A stretch of DNA of 64,000 nucleotides, taken from contig JAMZAV010000983.1 of NCBI GenBank assembly GCA_024449915.1, forward strand, positions 1-64,000, written 5' to 3'. Of the stretch, positions 25,501-39,100 are shown piece after piece (position 1 is the stretch's first letter; each line of letters starts with the position of its first letter). Both the position numbers and the translations under genes were made by a program. The notes beneath the pieces were generated by a model. It searched no databases. It was given only the letters and a program-made list of their open reading frames with translations, and was not told the DNA's origin. The stretch comes from Sweltsa coloradensis (Eukaryota; Arthropoda; Insecta; Plecoptera; Chloroperlidae).

Positions 25501-28500
25501 TCGAAATCTTTGAACTTAGACCTGCCACGTTTTTTGGTATAATCGAAGAAATATTTCTCATGATCGTATTTTTACGATTTTTTTTATTTTTAATGCGATT
25601 TTCGTGATATTTGGGCCGATTCTGTCTAAACGTGGGCTACAACGTTCATATTTGACATTGACATTAAGGTAGTGGTGATGTATTGCCTTTTGAAAGAACA
25701 AGTTGAAAAAGGTAGCCAGAATCCATAAAATAAAGGTTTTAATATGAGTTTTTTAGGTATATAATAATAATTAACAAGTAGCAATAGAAACTTGACAATA
25801 ATCACCTACAATGCGTTCAAAAAGCACTAGAAAACTAAAAACTTAAAAAAGCTCATCGTCTAAAAAAACTTTCGCAAAGCGAACTAGTTAACCTCCATGC
25901 CCTCCCCTGCAAAAAATCCTGCCGACGCCCTTGTCAGGAAAACTAGTGGACAGTGCCGCGTTTTCGACAAGAAGCAAGGTTGCAACTTCTATGAGACGAT
26001 CTGCACCGGCAATTGACGACTAGAATTTTACCCGCCTCCTGACGTCACGAGGCAACATGGCAGAATGAGTTGGGATAAATTCTCATTTCGCAAGTTGACG
26101 TCTGTTGAACGGCGCATCACTTATCACGCTCTAACTTTTATTCTTTTCATTATTTGGACAAAACTTAAGTGGAATAATATTTAGCAAACATATCATTCCT
26201 TCTAATAGCGATTATTTCAAATTTTTAGACACAGCCATTAACTTGTTATTACGATGAACTCATTATACATGAAACAATATCAGAGTATAAGTTTTCTCAA
26301 CTGCATTTATCGACAAAAAACTACTGATCGGAATTCGACAATACCTCTTTCAAAGTATGCATCTGGCTGTTTAGACAAGAAATAAATTAACTTTCAAGAC
26401 AGAAAGTGCACTGAACGAAAGTTTAAAGCATGTCGTAATATGCAGCGTGCAGTTTTTCACGGTTCATCCGCACGTCAAAAGTGCATATTTTAGATGAAAA
26501 CACAGGGCCTACCCAGCATATCAGCCAAAAACGTGGCAAGTGGGTCCCCTCCAATTTTTATCAAGATCTTAATGCCGTTTGCCCGTTAGAGCGCGAACAA
26601 ACAGACAGAAAAACAAACAAACAAAAAACCACCCGAGCTAATTTTTTGTGGGGTCAGTGAAATTGAATGCTTTAAATTTTTGTTCGTTGCACTTTCTGTC
26701 TTGAAAGTTAGTCAGATGAATTTTTTGAAAGAGGTCTTGTCGAAATCCGATTAGTAGTTTTTGTCAATTAAAGTTGAGAAAGCTTATAGTCGTTTGGATT
26801 ATTTTTCATGTATGATGCATACATTGTAATAACAAGCTAACGGATGTGTCAAAAAATTCGAAATAATTGCTATTGTAAGCAAAGATATGTTTGCTAAATA
26901 TTATTCCTCTTAAGTTTTGTCCAAATAATGAATAGAATAAGAGTAGAGCGTGATAAGTGTTGCGCCGTTCAATAGACGTAAACTTGGGAAATGAGAATCT
27001 AACCCAACTCTAGTCATTTGGCCTATCGATCGTTTTAAGCTCCACCTATCACCAGTCGTCAATTGGCCAGTTACGTTGCAGCTGTACGTTGTAATGGGGT
27101 TTGGGGCTGGAGAACACTGAACTTGTCGACAATTTCATTTATGCCCTTCAATTGCTCTGTAAGTTTTTGGTTAATAATGTCAAGAGAGATATAGAAAACG
27201 GTAATCCTGAATCGCGATTTACCTTTTGAATAGGCCGTGTGTAGAACCCAGCGCCCATCTTGTTATCGCACCCAACTAGTCCTCTAGCCACACGACCGCG
27301 TAGTCCATTGTTTTTAAATTTCGGTTCAATAGACCACTTGTCCAAAGTTCTTTCACAAATTCTTTGACGGAATCAAACCCGTTTCTCAGCTAACTTAGTT
27401 CGGTACGTGCATTTTTTATGATATTGTGGGCCATTGTGAGGTCAGCATCTCTCTTTTCTAGCAACTTACTTAGGCTACGTATTTATTGAATGGAGTATCT
27501 TTGATTGCATTACAACAAGAAGAATAAATTCAAATGTGTCCATTTTTTTCTCAATGATTTCGCTTCGTTAATTTCCTCTTTTGATTTGCTGATAAGAATA
27601 ATTTAAGAGAGAGCTTTAAGTATTTCCGCGTATGGGCGCCCGCAGGAGGGGGCAAGGGAGGCAGTTGCCCCCCCCCCCCTGGCCCCGAGCAAGCAGAAGT
27701 GCTAATTTGCCCTCATTTGATGTGTGAATTTATGATTAAACTTGTAATATTTAAAATGTGCATGGAAAGTCGATTTCTTAGTGATGAACGTTTGTTAAAT
27801 TTTATTGTTGCCAATTTTCTGCGAGATTAGTAGCTTATTGTGTCTTTTACATGCAATAGTTCGTCTTTAGTTTTGAAAAGAATACCACTCCATGGAATAA
27901 TGCGAGTTTTGACCTTAGGAAAGCGAAGATGTGAGGTGGGGTAAAGTCAGATTATCTCAGTGGACAAAAAGCTAATAACCGACCAACTCAATGTTAGGAA
28001 TCTGAAGCCTTTGACTAAAGGACAAAAAATAGGATGTGAAATATTTTGAAGGTTTTCTAATTCCGAGAATCGACTGCACAAAAATTATATAATTTTGGTA
28101 TTGTAATTCAACCCCCTACTTGTTTCCAAAACCCACTAACGCATTCGAAAAAACTGATTTTAAAATTTTTTGCCTGCTGCCCCCCAAACCCCTATACTTG
28201 CCCAACAAAAGTACAACTTGTAAATTTGCCCCCCCCCCCCCCCTCCTGCCAAAATTCCTGCGGGCGCCCATGGTTCCGCGTATTTGTATCTTATGGCAAG
28301 CAACGAGTCATGCCTTGATGACCATCTTGTTGGGTACAATCTTTTTATACCGTAGTTTTTCTCGGGGCTTATGAATGATTTTTTTTTCTGTTTTTGCTAT
28401 TACGTATCATTCATTATTCATGGGCCCTGTATTTTGTTCTGTGTTATCATGTTTAGTTTAAGTTAGTATAAGTTAGTAATGTTACTAGGAAGCTTCGCAA

Positions 28501-29671
28501 ACGTTTTTTTTAGTCGCGTTGATGGAAGAGCTTTTTTTAAGTTTTTAATTTGCGTGGGATATCTTTACTTTTGCAAGTGCTTTGCTTTGCTGCATACGCA
28601 TTGTAGGGGATTGTTGTCAATTTTCTATTGTTACTTGTCAATTGTTATTATTTACCGTAAAAAACTTATATTAAAAGCTTTATTTCTATGGATTCTGGCT
28701 AACTTTTTCAACTTTTTCTTTCAAAAGTATAATATGAACGTTGTAGCCCCACCCGTTTGGTCAGAATTGGCCCAAATGGCACGAAAATATCTCACAAAAA
28801 ATCTACACCTCTTAAGTTCAGAGATTTCGAAGATCCCCTCCAATTTTCATCAAGATCGGATATGCCGTTTGCCCGGTAGAGAGCGAACTAACAGACAAAA
28901 AAAAAAAAAACCCCGAGCTAAATTTTTTGGGGGTCAGTGAAATTGAAGTCTTTGCTTCGCTCATCCAATTATGTTTACAATGCACAATGTAAAATGGCCT
29001 ATGGATATATTTGTTTCTATTTGAATAAATAAATAAGTATTGCCCATTGTTTTATGCTGTGTCCAAAATATATGTAGATTCTCTTCAAGTCCTTCTAAAA
29101 ATGTCCCTATTTTAGCTATGCTGCGTACAGAGTCTTGAGGACAAGATTTAAATTGTGTAAAACCTTGACAAGCAAGTCGCAACAGAGAATCACGAACAGA
29201 CTAAAAGTATGGACATGTCGTATTCTAAAGGGGTTGGAGGGTGGGGACTGCGGACTATGCAGAGACGTAAATTAACATCTGATTATTGACAGGATGTAGG
29301 CATCAAGGAATGACTGTTGGCCGCCAGGGCGACGGCTAGGGAGGGCTCCATGAGTTAGGGACAAGGTAAAGATAACTCACATCACAATTCTATTATATAT
29401 ATTAGACCAACTCCGGGAAGGTCCCGTGACAAGAAGTAGGAGATAACATACACCGCTAACATCTGGAGGCTCTCTCTCAACTCTCTGTCTAGTCATCTAG
29501 ATCTGTTTTCCTAGATGGCTGTGTTTTAATTATTGTCATCTTGTACTTTGTTATTCCATTTTGTTTTTGTTTTATAACCTTGATAAAGCTAGGTGAAACC
29601 CTAGTGAAACGTCGGTAATAAAATATTATTTTATTAAATCATCACACGCAGTTTTACCTCAAAACATATAT

Positions 29672-29715
<44 letters not shown>

Positions 29716-32700
29716 ACATTGTATTTTCGGGTAGTCCGTGTGGTTTTATTTTATTAGTTCCAACGTAGTAGGCCTACACCTTGAATGCTTATTTTTATTT
29801 CCTTCAGCTTTGTTTTTATTTATCTGTTGTCATGTCAGTCATGTCATGTCTTCTCCAATGTCAGTGAAATAATTAACAAAGGTATTGGAATATCTTTTGC
29901 ATTTTCATTTACATTACATTTATTGGTTTAGGTTTCATTTGACATCCACCATCCAAGAGTTTTGTAAGTAATCCCTACTCCTCTCTTTCTGTTTCAGAGA
30001 AATAGGCAAATGTTTCAGTGAGCTTAGTGAAAATAGTGACTGCAGAGTTGTCGTGTTGTCAGCTGCGGGAAGGTTATTTACTGCTGGTTTGGATTTTACT
30101 GATGTCTCTGAATTTGGCAATGCAATCAGTGAACATGAGGACATTGCTCGGAAATGTCAAGTGCTCTCTCGGTCTATCAAGCTCTACCAAGATTCATTAA
30201 CTTCACTTGAAAAGGTGAGTTCCTTGTTTACTCCAGACCTATCCTATCCATCACTTTGGACCACACTTCTGATTAGGAGTTGCAGAAATCAGATATTATT
30301 GGATGAGCAAAGCAAAAAAAAATAGGTCAGGTATTTTTACCTCTTTTTTTCTGTTTCTTTGCTCTCTGCTGGGCAAACGGCATATCCTATCTTGATGAAA
30401 GTTGGAGGGGACCTGCTAAATCTCTAAACTTCTGCCATGTTTTTGGGTACAATCAAAAAAAATTTCTCATGAATAACGTACTTTTACGATTTTTCCGGAT
30501 TTTTTATGCAATATTTTTGTGATATTCGGTAAAATTCTAACCAAACGGGTTGGATTACAATGTTCATATTTTACACGGACATTAAGATAATGGCGATGTA
30601 GTTACTTTTGAAAGAAAAATTTGAAAAAGTTAGCCAGAATTCATAGAAAAAAATGTTTTAATATAAGCCTTTTACAGGTGTTAAATTAACAAGTAACTTG
30701 ACAACAATCCCCTACAATGCGTACAAAAAGCAAGCCTTTGGGCCTCGAGATATGTTACATTCATTCTATTGTTAATTGGTATTTTACCATATCAATTTAT
30801 AAACTACTTTATAAAAATTATCCTAATTTAACAAAAATAATTTTGCAATGGAACTTGAAAAATGTAATAAGATCCCACGCAAACAAAAAATGTATTCTTA
30901 GTAATCGTTGGACAGAAATTTTCAACCAAAAAAGCTCAACTATCAAGGCGTCTGGAAAAAGCGTTCGCGAAGCGGCCTGGTACTGATTAAATGAGCGAAG
31001 CGAAGACTTCAATTTCACTGACCCCCAAAAAATTTAGCTCGGGTGTTTTTTTTTTTTCTCTCTGTCTGTTTGTTAGCTAACTACCGGGCAAAGGGCATAT
31101 CCAATCTTGATGAAAATTGGAGGGGAGCTTCGAAATCTCTGAACTTAGAGCTGTATTGTTTTTGGATACAATCGAAGAATTATTTCTCGTGAATATCGTT
31201 CTTTTACGATTTTTTTCGATTTTTAGTGCGATATTTTCGTGCCATTTAAGCCGACAACGTTCATATTTTACATGGACATTAAGGTTATGGTGCTGTAGTA
31301 CCTTTTGAAATAAAAAGTTACCCAGAATCCATAGAAATAAAGGTTTTAATATGAGATTTTTGAAATGTATAACAATAATTAACAAGTAACTATAGAAACT
31401 TGACAACAATCACCTACAATGCGTTCATTCAGCAATCTTCGGGCCTACAGATATTTTACATTCTAATTACCCTAGCAATTAGTACTTTATAAAAATTATT
31501 CTAATTTAACAAAAATGATTTTACAATGGAACAAGGATGGATACAATGGAAGAAGAAAAGAGATCCCACGCATACTAAACATTTAAATAAAAGCTCATCC
31601 ATCAACGCGACGGGACTTAAGCGTTTTCCTAGTATTGCAAAATTTGCAGCAGTATGAGTACTTATGCAAAGTTGAAATGCAAATAGTACATTCAATCTGC
31701 GTAGATACACACTATATCACTTAAAGAGTGTTCTGACTTGTTACAACAGATTATTCATTAGCTCCACGATCAAGTAAATAATAGACTAAAGGGTAGTGTG
31801 TCCCAAACTTTTTGACAATTTCTTTGCAAGGATGCAGTCACAGGGCAAAGAAAGTGAATTTATGTATTGATTGCAAAAATCAGGCGCGGACTGGGTCGAA
31901 AAGGCCCGGGATGCTGGCATGCAAGAGGGCCTGTATGAGGTCGCGTAGTAAAGCAGGGGTCTGGGGCGAAGCCCCAGCCGCCGGAGGCAATTTCGGCAAA
32001 GGCGAAATTTTTTTTGGTGGTTCATTATATTTTATGGCCTAAAACGCTATTTTAGGACGCGATTAACAGGCGTCAACGAAGTAACACTACCCGAGCTCGC
32101 AATTTAAATCTCGCGAAAATTATATTTGAGGAAGCCTTACAACCAATAATGTAACTCGCAAGTACCAAATTGATACTCGCAAAATGCGAGCTTGGGGGAT
32201 GAGTGTATAATACTGGACATTTTGATTGAATCATGCAAATTTCCAATAATAATGTGTAAGCGTAAGCTGTAAGCTGTAATGACACGATTCACGGTACTAC
32301 TTCTACATCCCCCCGCCGGCGCCGGGTGCCCCCCCCCATCCCCACCCAACGCCATCCCCTTGCTGTTGGAACTGGCAAACCAAAACCAAAATACTTGCAA
32401 TCACATCGAAATTTCTTCTCGTAGCGCGGCGGCGAGAAAGTCAATAAACTATACATGATAGTCACTATAGTTCCTACTGAAAACTGAAAAGTGAGAACAC
32501 TGAACAACCATTCTCTTTTGAAGAGCTGCCTAAAGCACCTCATGAGTCATCGTTAATATTATCTAATGTATTTTGTTCGGCAACTCTTTTTCGCAGTAAA
32601 CAAATATACAATCATATATATTTTGTCTGAAACTGAAAGTGTAGTGTGAACAAATGTTCCACAGGGGCCCGGAATGTCAAAAGCCCGGGGTGCGATCGCA

Positions 32701-33136
32701 CCCCAGCACCCCCTGCCAGTCCGCGCCTGGCAAAAATGTAGAATGGTACATAAGCTTGGCATTTCTTTTAGGTCTCATTGCTTTTGATTGTGTAAGGTTT
32801 GGCTGTATTTTTACAAGTTTTTTGTTATGTGTGGGATCTCATTACTTTTTCAAGTTCCATTGCAAAATTATAGGACTAGACTAATTGGAAATTTTCTGTT
32901 CTTACTCAAAAAAAAAACACCATCTTAAAAATTGAGCGGTAATTTTGGGCACCAGGGCTATCAAAGGGAGGAAAAGGAAGCTTGTATGACTTTGGATAGC
33001 CCTGGGGTCAAAAAGGCATTAGCTAATCAAAAGCCTAAACCAAACTTCATGTCCTCAGATTTTTCTGAGATTTTAAGAAGTCAGCACCTATGTATATAGT
33101 AGGCTCATACATACTACTATAGGCTACTTTCTCTCT

Positions 33137-33170
<34 letters not shown>

Positions 33171-36100
33171 GTGTGGGTATCCATGTCATGTCATGCAAAG
33201 ATCTTGTGAAAAAATCTGAATCTTAATAGAATATGTGCTCTAATGGTTAAATTTAGCTAACAGATGAGCACAAAACAGCAACAGTTGGGGAATAAAATAT
33301 GCATGCTAATTGGTTCTAATTTTCTCCCTCATTTTAGTGTCCAAAACCAGTGATTTGTGCAGTACACAATGCTTGTATTGGTGCTGGTGTTGATATGATA
33401 ACAGCTGGTGATATCAGAATGTGCACTGAAGATGCATGGTTCCAAGTTAAAGAGGTGGATATTGGAATGGCTGCCGATGTGGGAACTCTGCAGAGGTTGC
33501 CTCGAGTCATTGGAAGTGACAGTTTGGTTCGTGAACTTGCATATACGGCTAGAAAACTACCAGCGGCTGAGGCAAAGCTTTGCGGTCTCGTCAGTCAAGT
33601 GTTCAGTAGCAAAGAAAGGCAAGTACATTACTAATTAATTACCAATTAATTACTTCTCCAGTTATCCTCAATCATTTCTTTGGTTGCCTAACATTATACC
33701 CGACCGCATATTGAGCGCAGCACAGGCACATTATTTGAATTTTTTATTAATATTTGCATTTGTTTGACCAATTTGAATTTTTTATTGATATTTGCATTTA
33801 TTTGTACAACATTTGACATGTAAGATAAAAAATAAATGCGAGAATGACAGTAATATTATATTCAATAAGGCGCCGCATATTGGACCCAGGACAGGTGAAC
33901 TAGTTTCCCTATTCATTAACATGAAGTGGCCAAAGTCCACAAACCCAGCAGTCCCTGCCCCACTCAGACCTATATCCAGCCTTTGTCTCAATTATGCAGC
34001 GGGCTTAAACCTTGCAGTATTTGCACAATCATAGCGATTGTGCTGTGCGACTTCAATGCTCTTAGTTACTCAGGGTCAGGGGAAATTAAATAATAACTAG
34101 GCCGCTTCGCGAACGCGTTTTTCCAGTCGCATTGATGGATGAGTTTAAAAAAATATATATTTCTGTCCAATGATTACGGTTTTAAGTGGGATCTCATTAC
34201 TGTTTCTAGTTACTTGATATTACTTGTTCATTATACACCTGTAAAAGGCTCATATTAAAACCTTTATTTCTATGAATTTTGATTAACTTTTTCAACTTTT
34301 TCTTTCAAAAGGCACTACATTACCATAATATTTATGTCAGTCTAAAATATGAACGTTGTATCAGTCAGTGGCGTAACTTCAAATCGGAGGCCCCCGGGCA
34401 AAAAAGTAAAGTGGCCCCCCCTTAAAAAAATCCTAATTAGTTAAACCCAACTCTTTAAAAAAAAAATCACCTAAAATGTTTTTTGTCAAGCTTTTGTTTC
34501 CGCAAACACATTGACAACGTCCTGGATTTGTTTACGTAAGAGTTGAGCTTCCTCGTGCTCCACGGACGACACACTCAATTTACGCAAACGTTCTTGCCCC
34601 ATCATACTTCTCAGGTAGTTTTTTTATTATTTTTAATTCAAAAAAAAATCTTTCAGCGGTGGCAACTGTAACGGGGATTGTTAAAAAAACTATTAGTGCA
34701 GTATACACATCGGGAAAACTGGCAGAAAGAGCAAAATTTTTATTCATTCCATAAGGTAACAAGTTCTTCGGCTTTTTTTAGCATCGTCGTATTTTCCCCG
34801 AAATTCATCATGTGCATTGTTGGTGGAGAGGTCCGAGTTTATTCGTAGTAAATTAATCGAAACAGCATCGGTAGATGCTAAGATCTTCGACTGCAACACG
34901 ACTTGGAAGACAAATTCAAAGGATTCTAATTGTTTCTTTAAGTAGCTGGCTTCCTCTTGTTCAGACGGAAGTTTGCTTATTATCACAATTTTGGATAACA
35001 AACCCCACAAACCCAGGCCACACACCTATTTTCTTAAGGGAAAGCTGTTGGTGCCTGTTATCGCCAAAGGCGAGAAAATTTGCGAATTAACAACTTTAGA
35101 TGGCCTAAAAACGCGTTTAAAGAATCGGTTAGATATTGAAAAGTGAAATCCTATTCCAACTCAAATGTGTATTCGCTATTTTTTTACGAAATTATAGGAA
35201 AATAACATAAAAATAGGTTATATCTCAAGGGGCCCTGTGGGGCCCCCGCGCATTGCCCGGGCGGTAGTTACGCCACTGCGTTGTATCCCCACCCAGTGGC
35301 GGCTCGTGGTCTCGTCGCAAGGGGGGCACAAAACAATGTGAAACTCCAAAGGGGGTTCTATTTGCGCGGAAAAGCTGGGGTCTGGGGCAAAGCCCCAGCC
35401 GCCGGAGGCAAATTTCTTTTAGGGTATTATTGCCCGAGATGGCCTTAGAAGCGATCTGAGGACCTAGTCATTAGGATATTTTATTCTCGTATTTTAACCT
35501 ATCACCAACTTTGTTTTGTAGTTTTAACTTATTATGTAAATTAATTATGACAAAATGATAGTATGGGTTTGGCATAGGGATAAAATATTTTTTTGTAGAC
35601 ATATTTTCTATTGATTTTGTGCCACAGGGGTTTTTTTGTCCCCCCCTCTCCCTCCCCTTGGATACGCCACTGACCTTGGAAACCCACTTTTCTTGTGTAA
35701 TTATGGGGGGGGGGGGGGGGGGGGGGGCGGCAGCGGTATAAAACAATTTCCAGCGCGTTTAAAAATTGAGATTATAAAATATGCTTGGAATTACAATGGT
35801 ATTTATTAATTCTAATTTTTAATTTTCCAGTACTTACCTATTTAAAGAGGAAGTCCATGCGCCTGTATTCACTGTATTCATGCTTGCTAATTCTAATTGC
35901 TATTAACTATTAATAAATCGTACACTTCACTCAAATTACTAACATTTTCACTGCACTGAACTTGATACACTTTTAACCCTGGTTGACATGCCCGTCCACT
36001 TACAGAATGGATACTGAAAAATCATCAACCTGTCCCAAACGCTCCCCTCTTCCCCTCCTACCCCTATTGAAAGTTGTGAAAGAAAGACAAGCTTACAGTT

Positions 36101-39100
36101 TCTTGGAAACGTAGCGAACTCGTCCTATTCAACCCTCACACGTGGTGGGAGCACAAGGTTTCTGCTGCTCTTTAACAGTAGAATTTTGCCATTAGAAAAA
36201 AACTCGCTCTACGACCAGAGGTTTTTTTTACCCACAATTTTCGAATACGACGGCGCATTTCAGAAGAGTGCTCGTGAGATGACCTACTATCCAAACCAAA
36301 AACATCGCTATCCGAGAAAATATTTCAGATTCGGGAATCTCAATTGCTGACATTGCCACGCTATTCTTTAACACTCCATACAATTTATAAAGAGTAATAA
36401 TTAATGATGGGGGGCACGTGCTCCGCTGCTCATATACTAGAGCCGCCACTGTCCCCACCCCTTTGGTCAGAATCGGCCCAAATATCAAGAAAATATCGTA
36501 TTTAAAATTGGGGGACAAATCGTAAAAGTACGATTTCTATGAGAGATATTTCTTCAAATGCCTCTAAAATCATAACAACTATAACTTCAGTGATTTTAAA
36601 CGTTCCCATACCGTTTCATCAAGATCGGATTATAGCCATTTGCCGAATATCACGAAAATATCTCATTAAAAATCGTGAAAAAATCGTAAAAGTATGATTG
36701 GATGAGCGTAGCGAGCGAAGCGAAGATTCCATTTCACTACACTGGAGAAAAAAATCCGGAATGTTTTTTTTTTTTTCTTTCTGTTTGTATTATTGTGTGT
36801 CTGTTAGCACGATTCCGGCTAAACCGATACTCCAATTGCGATGAAATTTTATGGAGGCCTTCGAAATCTCTGAACCAAGAACTGCCACGTTTTTGAGCGC
36901 AATCGAAAAATTATTTCTCATTAAAATCGCAATTTTACAATTTTTTATGATTTTTAAAAAAATTCTTCAGCTTATAACACCTACATACTTTATCCAATTT
37001 TAATGATTTTTTTACAGAACCTTAATTTTATGAATTTAGGTATTCGTGTGAAATTTGAGCGCAATCGAAAAACTATTTCTCATGAAAATCGAAATTTTAC
37101 GTTTTACTTTTCTTTTTTAAAACAATTCTTTGACTTATAACACCTACATGCTTTATCCTATTGTAATGATTTTTTCACAGAACCTTAATTTTATGAATTA
37201 ATATATTCGTGTAAAATTTGTGCGCAATTGAATAATTATATCTTATGAAAATTTCAATATTACGATATTTTCCTTTTTTAAAATTACGATTAATTAAAAA
37301 TTTAAAAATTTAAGTTAATTTTTAATTTAATTTAATTTAATTTTTAGAAAATCTTCAACTTAGTTATGATTTTTTTTACAAAACAACAGAAAATCCGCAT
37401 AACACATAGCAGCTCAATGCACCAATTACGCTCATCCAACAACGCGGCGGGACTTAAGCGTTTTCCTAGTAAACATAAGAAATATTTGATCGATTGTACC
37501 CAAAAACATGGCAAGTCTAAGTTCAGAGATTTCAAAGGTCCCCTCCAATTTTAATCAAGATCGCATATGCCGTTTGCCCGGTAGAGAGCGAACAAACAGA
37601 CAAAAAAACTAACAAAAAACAAAACACCCGAGCTATTTTTCTTGGGGTAACGTAAGTGAAAAAAAAAACAAAATGAAATTGAAGTCTTTGCTTCGCTCAT
37701 CCAATTAAAGCTAGAGGTAATGAGAAATGGTGATGTAAAAACCCAAATTTAGTTTTCAAACTAGGCCGCTTCGCAAACGCTTTTTCCAGTCGCGTTGATG
37801 GATGAGCTTTTTTGGAATATTTCTGTAAAATTATTACGTTTTTAAGTGAAATCTCATTTCTTTTTCTATAGGCCCTACTTGATTGGATGAGCGAAGCAAA
37901 GACTTCAATTTCACTCACCCCCAAAAAATTTAGCTAGGGTGTTTTTTTTTTGTTTTTTTTTGTTTTTTTTGTTTGTTTGTTTTTTTGTCTGTTTGTTAAC
38001 TCTCTACCAGGCAAACGCCATATCCGATCTTGATGAAAATTTGACAGGACCTTCGAAATCTCTGAACTTAGAGGTGTATTGTTTTTGGGTACAATCGAAG
38101 AAATATTTCTCGTGAATATCGTACTTTTACGATTTTTTTCGATTTTTAGTGCGATATTTTCGTGACATTTGGGCCAATTCTGACCAAACGGGTGGGGCTG
38201 CAACGTTCATATTATACATGGACATTAAGGTTATGGTGATGTAGTACCTTTTGAAAGAAAAAGTTGAAAAAGTTAGCCAGAATCCATAGAAATAAAGCTT
38301 TTAATATAAGTTTTTTGATTTTTTGTGCGATATTTTCGTGCCATTTGGGCCAATTCTGACCAAACGGGTGGGGCTATATAGTTCATATTATACATGGACA
38401 TTAAGGTAATGGTGATGAAGTACCTTTTGTAAGAAAAAGTTGAAAAAATTAGCCAGAATCCATAGAAACAAAGCTTTAAATATAAGTTTTTTACGGTAAA
38501 TAATACCAATTGGCAGGTAACAATAGAAACTTGACAACAATCACCTACAATGCGTAGGCAGCAAAACAAAGCACTTGCAAAAGTGAAGATATCCCAAGCA
38601 AACTAAAAATTTTAAAAAGCTCATCCATCAACGCGGCGGGACTTTAGCGTTTTCCTAGTATTACTTGTTCATTATACACCTAAAAAGTCTTATATTAAAA
38701 CCTTTATTACTATGAATTTTGACCAATTTTTTTTAACTTTTTCTTTCAAGAGGTACTACATCACCATAATCTTTATGTCAATGTGAAATATTAACGTTGT
38801 AGCCCCCTCCATTTTGTCAGAATGGGCACAAATATCACGAAAATATCGTATTAAAAACCGTGGAAAAAATCGTAAAAGTACGATTTCTATAAGAAATATT
38901 TTTCAAGTGTTTTTAAAATCATAATGTATATAATTTCAGTGATTTGAAACGTTCCCATAAAGTTTAATCAATATCGGAGTAGCCGTTTGCCAAATATCAC
39001 TAAACTATCTACTAATTAATAAGTGAAAAAAATCGTAAAAGTACAATAATCATAAAAAATATTTGATCGATTATACCTAAAAACGTGGCAGGTCTAAGTT

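Larger units (their letters stand above)
24522..28372 (-). mobile_element. hAT element relic split by three insertions
   Basis: On the - strand, pieces of one DUF4371-type hAT transposase occur in the right N-to-C order. PTRWSSRHDSLLAIRYKY is at about 28282-28345, a FEFILLVVMQSKIL segment at about 27500, and DRLIEVATLLLVENAALSTS at about 25942-26005. The dimerisation region (FLTIPVTVASSEQSFSKLK, then GHKRFSGLRTLSIENEW) is at about 24700-24911. Between them sit three later elements: 27633-28271, 26012-27066 and 24913-25933. One end (TGTGGCGTAGCTAG near 24523) looks like a hAT terminus; the other was not found. Confidence 0.75.
34096..37704 (-). mobile_element. HINE family 1a, copy I (host of three insertions)
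   Basis: On the + strand it starts ACTAGGCCGCTTCGCGAACG (beta-type 3' end reversed) and ends GCTTCGCTCATCCAA. Its sequence is interrupted by two hAT elements (34362-35278 and 35294-36451) and a family 1b HINE (36698-37470). Removing them restores the family 1a order. Confidence 0.85.

Noticed and set aside
28479..28940. 153-codon open frame on the + strand
   Set aside because: It lies wholly within HINE copy F in antisense. Its residues are translations of the repeat that recur in other copies in broken form.
29672..29711. TATA promoter
   Set aside because: It is a long (TA)n microsatellite inside intron 2, with no transcript start context.
31077..31409. 110-codon - strand frame and similar ones ending in LPGRERTNRQ-like peptides (325-519, 37934-38203, 39895-40101)
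   Set aside because: These arise from the same antisense part of HINE family 1a. Repeated similar peptides reflect DNA repetition, not a protein family.
36228..36518. 96-codon - strand frame in the hAT element
   Set aside because: It crosses the target duplication from the hAT element into the HINE, so it is a chance fusion.
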